Of a stretch of 64,000 nucleotides of DNA, positions 39,595 to 53,385 are shown in pieces (within the stretch, counting starts at the first letter, position 1; each line of letters opens with the position of its first letter). Where the stretch lies: contig CM068832.1 of NCBI GenBank assembly GCA_028554795.2, forward strand, positions 82,417,180 through 82,481,179, written 5' to 3'. Below the pieces are notes generated by a model that worked only from the letters and a program-made list of their open reading frames with translations, was not told the origin of the DNA and made no database searches. Position numbers and translations under genes: made by a program. This DNA is from Sinohyriopsis cumingii (Eukaryota > Mollusca > Bivalvia > Unionida > Unionidae).

Positions 39595-39713
39595 CACATG
39601 TTACTCCACATACATTAGGAGAAAGCATTAGGAGGATATCCTCCTAATGTCGGTGGTCCTCCTAATGTTGGTGGAAAACATGGGGTTTTCCTCCTAATGT
39701 AGGCGATGCGTGA
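39595..39713 (-). repeat. Inverted LGG block fragment
   Basis: Reverse complement of the end of the LGG blocks, including the 24-bp palindrome (39626-39649) and the 'GGGGTTTTCCTCCTAATGTA' segment. It is the only copy in the opposite orientation. A weaker direct variant is at about 39290-39350. It runs straight into an (AC)n tract. Confidence 0.8.
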
Positions 39714-39728
39714 ACACACACACACACA

Positions 39729-39794
<66 letters not shown>
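39714..39794. repeat. (AC)n microsatellite
   Basis: About 80 bp of CA dinucleotides with a few variants, between the inverted LGG fragment and a family A unit. It corresponds in position to the short CA tract at 7956-7989. Confidence 0.95.
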
Positions 39795-39795
<1 letters not shown>

Positions 39796-39799
<4 letters not shown>

Positions 39800-40321
39800 T
39801 GGTCATTAACCTAAATGTTTTCATGTACACAGATGAACACACCATGATATTTAATACATTCAAAATTTAGCAGACACATTAATAACTTATATTTACGTTC
39901 CATGGAATGTATTCCCATACTAATAAAAGTATCACATTATATACATGAGAACACTTGATTTGATATATTTATGGAGTGTTCTAGCAGCGATTCGGAATAA
40001 AGCGAAACGACAAAATAATCTTATTCGGTAGCATGCTTTTTTAACGTGCTTAAAGATTGGTAGTTGATGGAGGAATATAAACATTAACAAACAGAAAGAT
40101 AACAAAACTATTGCATATTTTCAGAATATAAAACGTTATGAAACTAAAGATTTCGGTGATGATGAAATTAACGTTATATACCACAGCGTACCCGTGCCAA
40201 TACACCCAGCTACTATCATTTGCCATGTCCCATCTTTCCCCAAATCATTATGTTATTTGTCAACTGGATAATCAACGGTACACATTAACCAGAATGGCAT
40301 GTCCTTTGTCCGCATGACCCA
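39796..40321. repeat. Family A unit, left part
   Basis: Matches about 8010-8525 (and 11515-11995), ending at 'GCATGACCCATACA', where the LINE begins. The unit resumes at 41649. Confidence 0.85.
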
Positions 40322-41648
40322 TACAGATAATAATAATAATAATAATGAGGACTTTGTATAGAACCTAATCTTTAGAAGCTCTAAGAGCTTTACAACTTAG
40401 ACAACACCTATAAGATAAGAAACATAATAATATTATACAAAAACAAACAACATGCAGTTAGAAAAAAAAACATTAAAAACTAACATACTTGCTGACAATA
40501 TTTCAGGTAGGAAACATTATTTGGTCTTTAAATTTGTTCTTGCTGTCGAAATAAGTGGGTTTTCAGAGCCCTCTTGAATGTAATCATCGCTGTGTCTTTG
40601 TGTCTAAGTTCAGTGGGCAATTCATTCCACGTTGCTGGGCTCTGGTATGCAAAAGAACGCTGTCCATAAGACTTTGTTTTCATAGTGGGAATATTGAGTA
40701 TACGATTGTCAAAAGAGGAGCGTAAGTAACTTGCTGGTGTGTACACATGGGTGAGGTCAGATAGGTATGTTGGACTAGAGTCCTACAGTGAAATGTAGCA
40801 CAGAGAACAAATTCTGTGTTTGATTCTGGATCGAATTAATAGCCAGTATAGGGTACAGAGCAGCGGGTAGGTGTGCTCTGATCGTGGTACTCTAAGTATG
40901 ATCCGAGCAGCTGTGTTTTGAAATTTTTGAAGTTTCTGGAGTAGATATTGAGATGAACCAGACATAATTGAGTTACAATAATCCAGTATTGAAAGTACTA
41001 ATGAACACACAGGTGTTTTAGTGGCATCAACTGAAAGTTATTTGCCAATTGAACTGATGCGTCTCAGCTCAAGATATGCAGCCTTGCATATGTTCATGAC
41101 ATGTTGGTGCAATGTGAGAGTACTGTCCAGAGTAACACCTAGGTTTCGTACTGATTGTGTGAATTTAACATTGGTGTTGCTGATATTTATTATTTGAGGT
41201 AAAGGATGTGAACGAAGAAAAATTGTACTTTAATCAGAAGGCCTCAGTTTTATTATCATTCATCTGCAGCTTGTTACATGTCATTCATGATTTCACATCA
41301 GAAATGCACCTCTCTACACCTTGGATGGTAGCATCAACTTCAGTTGGGTGGCTAGATTTGTATATTTGTGTGTCATCAGCGTACAATTGGTAAAACACCG
41401 GATGATGATCTATGACATTTGAGAGCGACGGAGTGTACAGAATGAAGAGAGCAGGTCCAAGAACATACCCCTATGGAACACGACAACATATATCAACTGG
41501 GCTGGAGTGTATTCCATTTGCAGATAAAATTTGTGTCATGTTGACCAAGTAGGACTTGAACCACAGTAAATTTGTCATGAATACCAAATACATGCTGGAG
41601 ACGGTGAAGTAATATATCATGGTATATTATAACAAATGTTGCAGACAA
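40322..41648 (-). mobile_element. LINE copy c (CR1/L2/Jockey-like), 5'-truncated
   Basis: Minus-strand RT remnant with (ATT)n tail at 40327-40345. Segments include 'LHRLQHVFGIHD' (about 41600), a YADD-type core (about 41360), 'LDYCNSIMSGSSQYLLQKLQ' and 'NTAARIILRVPRSEHTYPLL' (40783-41010), and the C-terminal 'SPATWNELPTELRHKDTAMI' with 'FKRALKTHLF' (40528-40746). The 5' truncation lies within the RT domain. Uninterrupted units at 8525 and 12003 show the empty target ('CCCATATGTATCATCTGTAT'). Stops and frameshifts are present throughout. Confidence 0.88.
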
Positions 41649-42060
41649 ATCATCTTTATTAGAGCCTTGTTCACCTCCGACAGGCTTAAGATGTTCTGCA
41701 TATATTGTTATTGCAGGGTATGAACGAGTGACTTCATTAAATCGTGTATGTATGATGGCCACACTGCATCCTAAGTTTCGAGTGGGCCAAATCATGAAAA
41801 GCAATAAAACAACAGGTCAGTCTGATATGGTCAGTTATTTCATTTATTCCACTTTCAGTTGTATGAATATATTCGGTGTTTGTGTTGTGCTTGACTAAAG
41901 AACCCGCTTTTTCCTTATCTCCATCCTTATCGTTCTGAACCATTTACACATATCTGTACTGATTTCCTCGCCAATATTGAATTAGATTTGATTGTTTCAC
42001 TTAATGAAAGAAACTGGCAATTTCGTGTATGATATAACACAAAACAATGACATATAGGTC

Positions 42061-42102
<42 letters not shown>

Positions 42103-45100
42103 AAGCACAATCTAAGAAGAACAGAACCCATGGTTCGCCGCCCACATTATACAATAGCAATCAATTCCTTTTGCCAAATTGTCCTCTTGTTTGAAACTGG
42201 TTCCCGCCATACAGAGAACAAGGGACGCATTTTAAACATAATCACGTGTGTTATAATAGTCTAGTGGCATGCTTAGAAAAGGAATTTCTTATTAGAGGGG
42301 GCCATGATTGCTAGATAAAACTATTACACTCCATATAGCTAAATGTCCCATACTTATGGGATCATTGGAATACCAATAGTTTATTATTTTGAATATATTT
42401 AGTATGTTCCATACTGCATTTTGTCTGAGTCAAAAGCTCATGTTATATCGACAAGATGAATTAGCCAAAACAAGCCAACTTATTTCTTGTTTTCTTTTGC
42501 TGCGTTTCTTGAAAGAATCGTGCGTATACCTACTCAAATACTTTTCTACGACTAGCGACGTAATAACAACTTTGCACACCAGAATAAAGTTTGGAAGTGA
42601 TGGATTTGTCAGGAATTGTTATTCTTACATTTCGCCATTTTCCTCTGAATCGGAAATATGCTATGTTCTCTTACTTTGCTTGTCTCACCGATTTTTCCGT
42701 TCCCTGTTTTCTGAAACACCAATGTCTCTATATTGACCTTTGCAGGAAGAGTTCAAATATAATGAATGTAAATGAATTCAGTGTACCGAACTGACAGTGA
42801 TATATTTATATTGGATGTTTCAGTTTGTTTGCATGGGTGTGATATTATCAGGTTATTTCATAGCTCTAACATTATGACTAGTTTCCAGAACGTATAACGT
42901 TTTACTCGAAGATAAATATCTATCCATTAGCCAACGAGCAACTGTTGTCACGTGTTTATACGTATATGTAGTTTACTCTTAAATCACATAACCTGGCTGA
43001 AGCAGACTGTTGCAAAACATTAGGCTCGTTCTTACGTTTGGTCCATATAATCGTCTAAAATAAACTTAAATTGGCTTGGTACTGTGGAACATGTATGAAA
43101 AAACAACAATTCTGGTAAATGATTGATTATAAAATTATAAATTCGACTTTTAAGGTCAATGCAACTATTATAATTTTCGCAGCTGTGTGTATTTGTATGT
43201 GTGCGTGTGTATGTTTGTGTGGTAGCAATTCACAATTTTATCTCATTATGGTATCTAAATATATCTTAAGTGGACTTTATTGAGCCATGGTGATAAGGTC
43301 TGATATACTACCACATCGTTTTAACGCAACATTATCGTACAGACATGCATTATATGGTACATCAATTAATACACATTGTTAACTTTGTAGACCATAACGG
43401 AGTTTCAACATTATGGTTGTAGCAGGATCGTGTCTGCTTTTGTCTTTACCCTATTTTTCTCTTAATCATAAACAACAATCTGCCCTCTTACTTTGCTTGT
43501 CTGACCTATGCTTATTTTTTCTTTTTTCTGAAATGTCACTCTCTCTTTTCTAAACGTAGCATATGGAGTTAAGATATAATGAATGTAATTGCACGCTATT
43601 GTACGCAAATAATTATGATATATTTATATTGAATATGTCAGTTTCATGCATTTGCGTAATATTATCAGGTATGTTGTATATATCTAACATTATACACGTT
43701 TTCCATAATGTACGTCTTGTCAATTAAATATAAATATAACATTTCAGGCCTAAGACCAACGATCATCAGGCTTTGATAGAAATTTGGAGATTAGTCTTAA
43801 ATCACAGGACTTTGCTAAATCAAAATGATGCAACACATTAGGTTAATTCAATATATTAGTCCCCATTACCATCTCGAATAAACTTATATGAACTCGCAAC
43901 ATTTATTAAAAAAAACTTTCTGGTGAAAGGTTTAATGTCAAATTAAGAATTCAGATTTCAAGATAAACGCAACTATGTTAAACTTTTTTGTGTATATGTG
44001 CTTGTTTTATGTGTTTGTGTGATGGCGATTCGCATTGTTGGTCATGCTAGCATATCTTAAGTCGAATTTATTAAGTACTGTTAGCAAGGCATTATTTAAT
44101 CCACCAATGTTCTGAACATAACATTGTCGCACTGACATACACGTTCCATGGAAAAAAAAGCTAAAAGTAAACATTGATCTGTCACCTGAAAGAGTACTGT
44201 AAAAAGAAGGCGTCAATGTAGCAAATACATGATGCTCATGGAACGTAATATGGTGACATGTGGTTATATCGATAAACGAAAATAATTGGTCAGGCGAAAT
44301 GAATAATTCATAAGACCAGTACCAGATATGAATGGTCTATGTAGTTTACTGTTAAAGCACAGAACCTGGTTAAAGCAGACTGGTGCAGAACATTAGGTTC
44401 TTTCTTTTGTTTTGTCCTCTTGAATAACCTTAAATGGACTCGTTGCTGTGGGACATGTATGAAAAGAACATTTCTGGTACAAGATTGATTATGAAATTCG
44501 ACTTTCAAGGTCAATGTAACTATTATAATTCTCAAAGCTGTGTGTGCATGGGTGCATCTTAAGTTTGTGTGGTGGCAATCCTAAATTTTATCTCATTATG
44601 GTATATAAATAAATCTTAAGTGGACTTTATTTAGCCCTGTTGACAAGGTATTATTTACAACCACATCGTTTTGAACGCAACAGTTTCGTACAGACATGCA
44701 TTCTATGATATATAAATTGAAAGACATCATTGTTCCACATTCTGATAACTGAACGAGTACTGTTGTCGATCTTGTACCAATGTCAATTTTCTCTGTGATT
44801 TTGTTAATAATGTGCGTTATTTATTTGTATTAATAGCTCAAACCAGATATGTAAGCACCTGCTCTTTGCCAGTGATGTAACAATATCCACAGGATAAATG
44901 TTAATACCAACAGAATGTGTCTTTACTTTGTAGTCATCACTCTAACTAAATGTGTAAAAATGTCAACTGTGTACCAATGTCCACATTCATTGTGTTTCTA
45001 GTATATATGTGTTTCCTTATATTGAAATGATCGTTCAAACTAAATGTGTATTTATGTCGTAGTTGTTCATGATTTTCCAATGTCCCCTGGACCCATGTTG

Positions 45101-45300
45101 TTGACAATAGTGTGCGTCTTTAGTTTGTATTGATCGCTCGAAATAGACGGATAAAGATGTCGACAGCGTCGATAATGTATCAATGTCCATATTCTTTGTG
45201 TGCTAATACTGTGCGTTATTATATTGAATTTGTTTGATGAGTTCCCTTAGTCTATTATTTGCATTCCTCAAATTGTCGCTTTTCGTGTTGACTCTGTGGG
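41649..45300. repeat. Family A unit, right part, and following unit
   Basis: Continues the unit split by the LINE, then (42880-45300) a second unit matching 23922-28690. A large internal piece (equivalent of about 25390-27730) is missing at 44335. The region around 42065 has lost the equivalent of about 4740-4963, with the break inside a (CT)n tract. It ends at the same junction with block B as unit 3. Confidence 0.82.
42065..42099. repeat. (CT)n tract at deletion point
   Basis: Pure CT dinucleotides. It replaces about 220 bp present in unit 1 between 'AGGTCATAAT' and the much shorter CT tract at 4964-4981. Confidence 0.9.
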
Positions 45301-48300
45301 GGCTATACGAAAACATTGTGCAACCTTTCTAGCTTTTCCTCCACCAACCGCAAATCATCCAGTACCCCTTGCAATTATATAGCTTCTCTAGGATATTGCT
45401 CGCCATCTTAGATTATTCAATGTCGAATGGCACGATTGACTGACTGACTACTTAAATTTACGTCGGTTTCGCCGTGTCGGGCATGTGCGATGGGTTGCTG
45501 CCTACAGTGCAGACTATTTAATTGATCGTGGAGGAAGGAATCAGAGTCACATGCCCTACACGTTTATACACTCAACATGGGCTGGTAAATAAGGACGTCA
45601 GGTCGTGGAACTATAAAGTCCCAAACGACCTGTATGTATGGTTGACATGAGTATGGATATACTCAACTCACACTCATGTTTATAGTCTGTATCAACTGTC
45701 CTTACGCTTATTTTGAACCACCCATTTATAGCGCCCCCCCCCCCCGTTCTGTGTTTACACGCTCTTCGGGGTATCTGAACCATTAAGACGGGTGGGAATA
45801 GTTCCACATTCCGTCATAATGAAAACGTCTGATTGAGGAAGAAGGCGAGGGAGCCGGCAAAAGTTTCAAGTACAACGGAAAGCCGAAACACCAGATCGGA
45901 CTAGAAATCAAATTTAGTCCAGTTATTCTAATGGACAATTATAATAACCACTAATATATAAGCCATCTGTGCAATTAACGAAATCCATAAAGTTATGAGA
46001 GATATAAACCAAGGTTCAATAAATTATCTGAGGATGACGTAAACGCTATTAAAATAATTCAATACTCAAAGGTTACTAAACGAAACTGAAAATGGGTATT
46101 GACGTATTCAGTGTACACTTTTTTGTTTTATTTTTATTTTGTTTCCTTATTTTCAAATGTGTGTGGGTTTTGTTGGCATGGTATGAATATGACCATTTAC
46201 ACAAAATATAAACAAATATGTATGAGACCATTATTCAAAGACTCATATCAGTTTTTAAATGATAAAACTACAAGAAGAAAATAATCAGATTATTTGCGTA
46301 AAATATCTTTGATGGATAGATATTGAACATATATTATAACATAGTGCATACTTTGTTGACATGACAGTCATATGATATCTCCAAAAATGCGACTTAACAC
46401 TATTAAAAAATGTATATAATAATCCATAAAGGTGATTGCTTAAATTATTTTGGATGTGTAGTAATTAAAGTCAATGAAAAAGAAAGTACATAACATTTTG
46501 CCTTGCTAATCTACTTCTCAAGAAATAAATCATCTGTATAAATTTAAAGACTATAGATGTTGAAGGATATAATTACTAATGTCACCATATTACATACATA
46601 AATCCCAACCATAAGTATACAATATATGTACGTATTGCAGGACATGTTGCTTTTATGTGTGTTTCAAAATGATCTTGCGAAGCGTAAGAACTGAATTGCT
46701 CTATTTTATATTTACTTACAGCTTGGTGCATTGAATCGAAATCAATGGGAGAGACAACATTATGAAAATAGAAAGAACTATTTTAAATATTTTTGTTGTT
46801 GTGCATCGTTCAAAAAGCGAAAAGAACGTGATTTTTCTGCAAATTTAAATGTATAACAGGCTCTTCTTGGAATGTGTTCTTCTGCAATACAGTATGAGCT
46901 TCAATCTTGTATTTTATGAAAAACTGGTGAAAGGGATGAAGTACGTCTGTGCGAAATATCGTGACCTGTTGATTAAATAATAATAATAATAATAGTAATA
47001 AGTCAGTCCAAAGACATACTATACATATTTTAAAAGGAGTTCAAAAAGAAAAATTACGTAACACTTTATTCCAAGACACAAGAATACCTATAAGTTTATT
47101 CAAACTATGATCTAGGTTCAGTAACTCCAGAAGCGTGTACTAACTCGGAAAGCAGATATATATGTTAGTTCTGATTGACCCTTTCTACTTAAACGTTAAA
47201 CTGAATTAAATGTTAAGAAAACTTCATTATAGATGAAGTATCTCAACTAGAACACACATGGGTCTGTTTTGCAATATTGCCGAAGCTATCATAAGTTTTC
47301 AGACAGTTTGTTGCTCTGATCACGCCAGCATTAACATGTAATGAAATCAAATATAACCGAAGCGTACGTGAGAGGTTTCAATCTAGATTTCTTAACGTTC
47401 CGATTCATGTATACTCCCTTTTCAAACGAGGAAAATGTGAAAGATTACCTCAATGGTTTTAGTTTTAATGTAAATGTCTTAATTATTCAATTAGACTGAA
47501 CAAAATTGGAGTTAACTGATATCCAAGGCCATTTTTATTATGCTGAAAAATGTTGATTTGGGTAATGTTACATGGGTTTCGAATGTTAAAGAAACATTAC
47601 TCTCGTATAAATTTGGTTCGGGATTTTCCTTTTATTTCTTTTCCGTTTCTCTGTGTTATATTTATTGTAACAAGCGCACTACATCTCTGCAATAATGCTA
47701 TGCAACTGTAGTATTATGGGCTTATGTACTACATTGCCAAAAACTATTGTTATTATATGCTCATTTGTTTACTCGTTAACTTTACATTGTCAGAATCGTT
47801 CAATATTCCCCGATACTGAACGCGCGCGACAATAAACATATTGCATTCACGTGAATAAAGGAACTACTTTCTATTGTAAATAAACAATGACGCAGACACC
47901 AGCACTTTTGATTTGTAAACAAATCATGTACACTCGCGTAGGAGGCTCTTTACGTTTTGGTTATTTAAACTTGTTTCTGAATGAACTAAAACAGATGTTT
48001 CATGGACTGCCACATACCAGCTGCTTTGGCACATTCCGCGTTGATGCAATGTTACGGATTTAGGCTAGCTACATTATATAAAAGACGGAAGAATATGTCC
48101 TTACAAATAACATACAAGTGACAAGGCGTATACTGTCTTCTTTATCTGCTGATAAGAATGGCAAAATAAAATATACTTAGAGTTTTACATCCTGAATTTC
48201 CTCAAAATGTTTCTTTCTTAATTCTGCAAACCCGAATTACATAAGCCATGTCATAGGTTTTCAATCTGGATTACACATTTCGAAATTGTGCTCTAATTTC

Positions 48301-49172
48301 GATGATACGTGCAATTGCATCCTCTTTACTGCATCAAAATGAAATAAACATTAAATTCCATAGCGTCTTTTTGATAATTGCAATTGAAAGACTTCATATT
48401 TGTCCCACGTTATGATTTCAAACATTCAATGACAGAAACAGAAACACATTTTCAGACGTAAACACGCTTCTTACGCGCCACTTCAATGGGATGTATTTCA
48501 TGAATAATTTGCACAGACGAATCCAGTCCAAAATCACAAACTTTCGTCGAATCGAAACAAAATACCGAAATCTATTCATTCCAGATCAAATGGAGAAGTT
48601 GTTGCAATGCGCATTCATTCACAATATGACTACAAATTTCAATTTTAACTATACACGCTGAATTTTCTTTCGAAAGTTATGTGACCGCGCGAGTAAGTTC
48701 AAATTTATCTGGGCGGAGTTATGTACGCAATAATAATGACATCATTGTGTAATGTCAAATCTGCGCTCGTGTATTTAGTTTGAAAGACGGCATTCATTCA
48801 TTTACCTTGTTTCTTGTAGTGTATTTTGTTTATATAATTAAACCTTAGGTAGAATAAAAAAAAAATTAGCATACAATAAAAAGGTTACTTCATTTGTATA
48901 GGAAACTATGAACTCGTTTTGTCGGAAGGATATACTGCACTCACAAGTTCGTGCAGTATTCCTTCCGAAAACTCGTTCATATCTTCCCATACAAATGCAG
49001 TAACCTATATTATTGTCATGTAACTGTAGTATGTATGGGTCTATGGCCTATATGGCCTATATTACCAATAAAGTATTGCCATTGTATTTGCTATGCAACT
49101 GTAGCATTATGGACCTCTGACCTACATTACAAATACATTACCGTCATGATCAGTGTTATCTAACTTTAGCAG
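45301..49172. repeat. Block B copy 2
   Basis: Near-identical to 14781-18668, including the poly-C run (about 45735), the AAT tract (46977) and the hairpin (48883-49005). It is cut inside the third unit of the 65-bp array, where it joins block B copy 3. Differences are mostly single bases and small indels. Confidence 0.9.
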
Positions 49173-50068
49173 AGGCTACTAAACGAAACTGAAAATGGGT
49201 TTTGAGGTTTGCAATGTACACTTTTTTTGTTTTATTTTGTTTCCTTATTTTCAAATGTGTGTGGGTTTTGATGGCATGGTATGAATATGACCATTTACAC
49301 AAAATATAAACAAATATGTATGAGACCATTATTCAAAGACTGATTACAGTTTTTAAATGATAAAACTACAAGAAGAAAATAATCAGATTATTTGCGTAAA
49401 ATATTTTTGATGGATAGATACTGAACATATATTATAACATAGTGCATACTTTGTTAACATGACAATCATATGATATCTCCAAAAATGCGACTTAACACCA
49501 TTGAAAAATGTATATAATAATCCATAAAGGTGATTGCTTTTGGATGTGTAGTAATTACTGTCAATGAAAAAGAAAGTACATAACATTTTGCCTTGCTAAT
49601 CTACTTCTCAAGAAATAAATCATCTGTATAAATTTTAAAGACTATAGATGCTGAAGGATAAAATTACTAATGTCACCATATTAGATACATAAATCCCATC
49701 CATAAGTATACAATATATGTACGCATTGCAGGACATGTTGCTTTTATGTGTGTTTCAAAATGATCTTGCGAAGCGTAATAACTGTATTGCTATGTTTTAT
49801 ATTTACTTACAGCCTGGTGCATTGAATAGAAATCAATGGGAGGGACAAAATTATGAAAATAGAAAGAACTATTTTAAATATTTTTTTGTTGTGCATCGTT
49901 CAGAAATCGAAAAGAACGTGATTTTTCTGCAAATTTGAATGTAGAACAGGTTCTTCTTGGAATGTGTTCTTCTGCAATACAGTATGAGCTTCAATCTTGT
50001 ATTTTATGAAAAACTGGTGAAAAGGACCAAGTACGTCTGTGCGAAATAACATCGTGACTTGTTGATTA

Positions 50069-50102
<34 letters not shown>

Positions 50103-53100
50103 TCAGTCCAAAGACATACTATACATATTTTTAAAAGGAGTTCAAAAAGAAAAATTGCGCAACACTTTATTCCAAAGAACAATTAGAATAGAGTCACGAC
50201 ACAAGAATAATTATAAGTTTATTCACACTTTGATCTAGGTTAGTAACTCCAGAAGCGTGTACTAACTCTGAAAGCAGGTATATATTTTCGTTCTGATTGA
50301 CCCTTTCTACTAAAATGTTAAACTGAATTAAATGTTAAGAAAACTTCATTATAGACGAAGTATCTCATCTAGAACACACATGGGTCTGTTTTGCAATATT
50401 GCCGAAGCTAACAGAAGTTTTCAGAAAGTTTGATGCTCTGATCACGCCAGCATTAACATGTGATGAAATCAAATATAACTGAAGCGTACGTGAGAGGTTT
50501 CAATCTAGATTTCTTAACGTTCCGATTCATGTATACTACCTTTTCAAACGAGGAAAATGTGAAAGATTACCTCAAAGGTTTTAGTTTTTATTGTAAATGT
50601 CTTAATTATTCAAGTAGACTGAACAAAATTGGAGTTAACTGATATCAAAGGCCACTTTTATAATGCTGAAAAATGTTGATTTTGGGTTATGTTACATGGG
50701 TTTCGAATGTTAAAGAAACATTACTCGTATAAATTTGGTTCGGGATTTCCCTTTTATTTCTTTTCCGTTTCTCTGTGTTATATTTATTTGTAATAAGCGC
50801 TCTACATCTCTGCAATATTGCTATGCAGCTGTAGTATTATGGGCTTATGTAATACATTGCCAAAAACTTCTGTTATTGTATGCTCATGTGTTTCCCCGTT
50901 AACTGTACATTGTCAGATTCGATCAATATTCCCCGATACTGAACGCGCGCGGCAATAAACATATTGCATTCACGTGAATAAAGGACCTACTTTCTATTGT
51001 AAATAAACAATGACGCAGTCACCAGCACTTTTGATTTGTAAGCAAATCATGTACACTCGCGTAAGAGGCTCAATACGTTGTGGTTATTTCAATTTGTTTC
51101 TGAATGAGCTAAAACAGATGTTTCATGGACTGCCACGTACCAGCTGCTTTGGCACATTCCACGTTGATGCAATGTTACGGATTTAGGCTAGCTACATTAT
51201 ATAAAAGACGGAAGAATATGTCCTTACAAATAGCATACAAGTGACAAGGCATATACTGTCTTCTTTATCTGCCAATAAGAATGGCAAAATAAAATATACT
51301 TACAGTTTAACATCCTGAATTTCCTCAAACTGTTTTTTCTTAATTCTGCAAACCCGAATTACATGAGCCATGTCATAGGTTTTCAATCTGGATTACACAT
51401 TTCGAAATTGTGCTGTAATTTCGATGATACGTGCAATTGCACCCTCTTTACTGCAGCAAAATGAAATAAACATTAAATTCCATAGCGTCTTTTTGATAAA
51501 TGCAGTTGCTAGACTTTATATTTTTCCCACGTTATGATTTCAAACATTCAATGACAGAAACACACTTGCAGACATAAACACGCTTCTCCCTCGCCACTTC
51601 AATCCGATGTATTTCATATATAATTTGCACAGACAAATCCAGTCCAAAATCACAAACTTTCGTCGAATCGAAATAAAATACCGAAATATATTCATTCCAA
51701 ATCAAATGGAAAAGTTGTTGCAATGCGCATTCATTCACAATATGACTGCAAATTTCAATTTTAACTAAACACGCCATTTTCTTTCGAAAGTTATGTCGAC
51801 CGCGCTACTATGTTCAAATTTATCTGGGCGGAGTTATGTACGCAATAATAATGATGTCATTGTGTAATGTCAAATCTGCGCTTGTGTATTTAGTTTGGAA
51901 TACGGCATTCATTCATTTACGTTGTTTCTTGTAGTGTATTTTATTTATATAATTAAACCTTAGGTAGAATAAAAAAATGAGCATACAATAAAAAGGTTAC
52001 TGCATTTGTATCGGAAAATATGAACTCGTTTTGTCGGAAGGATATTCTGCACTCACAAGTTCGTGCAGTATTCCATCCGAAAACTCGTTCATATTTTCCC
52101 ATACAAATGCAGTAACCTATATTATTGTCATGTAACTGTAGTATTTATGGGTCTATGGCCTATATGGCCTATATTACCAATAAATTATTGCCATTGTATT
52201 TGCTATGCAACTGTAGCATTATGTACCTCTGACCTACTTTACAAATACATTACTTTCATTATCAGTTTTATCTAACTTTAGCAATCATGGGCGTATAGCA
52301 TAAATTAACAGCAAACTATTGACAGTGTCATTGCTATGAACTTGTATCATTATGGGCCTATAAACTACATTACATATAAACTATTATCATTGTCATTGCT
52401 ATGTAACTGTACCATTATGAGTCTGTTGCCTACATTATCAAAGAAATATTGCCATTGTCATTGCTAAATAACGGTAGCATTACTGGTCTATTACCTACAT
52501 TACGTAAAAGCTATTGCCATTGTCATTGATATATGTAACTTTATCGTTATGGGCTTACGGCCTACATTACCAATAAACTATTGTCATTGTCATTGTTATT
52601 TAAATGTAATTTAAATGGACTAAATTACCAACAGACTATTGTCAATTTCTGCGTTGCAAAACTGAAAGTAAAATATATTTCCGTACATGACCTCTGCTTT
52701 TAGGGCACAGAGCATCTACAATAGTATCTAGCAATATATTGTTGAACCTCCTTTGTGGTTTTCTTTCGAATCAATCCCGACTCTTCCAAGAAATGAACAA
52801 CGTATCCATTGTATCAAATTTTTGATCACTAAACGTTTTATTTTTTATTCCTTTTGCATCACCAGGCGAATGCACATTCGAACTATACAATCTTTCTTTC
52901 AGACTAATCAGCCCTTCAGATTAATGCAACAATGGATCACAGAACCCTCTGAACATTAAACCTGTCATTCGAACCAACGTGTCGTGGAACCATTTAATAT
53001 ACGTGCCATTTTAGATTGATGAGCCTTCTTCTATTCGATGAAATTTTGAAACAGTGTACCTTTCTTTTGTATCATAGAACATTCGGACCCATGCAAGTCC

Positions 53101-53385
53101 GGACTGTTGATATATAACAAAAGATAATATTGTCATGTGTATTTAATTTATAATGTGTGCTTGACTTTTTCCGTGTTTGAATACTGATATTTTGCCTCTC
53201 TAAGATCCGACACGCTTTTAAAGAAATTTACTAATATTTTAGTTCGAGGACTAATATATTTTACGACCTTAGAATTCTTTATCCGACATTTGGGGATTCC
53301 ATTCCAATCTTTATTGCGACATAGGTAAAATAAAATATTTATAGTGTTACGTGTATCTGATTTAATATATTTAATTTTTTATTTC
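49173..53385. repeat. Block B copy 3
   Basis: Matches 15553-19761 at lower identity than B2 does. It includes an AAT tract (50071-50101), a hairpin (51995-52117) and the complete 65-bp array (52118-52650). Unlike B1 it continues past 53385 without a Polinton, so it preserves the empty insertion site. Confidence 0.9.
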
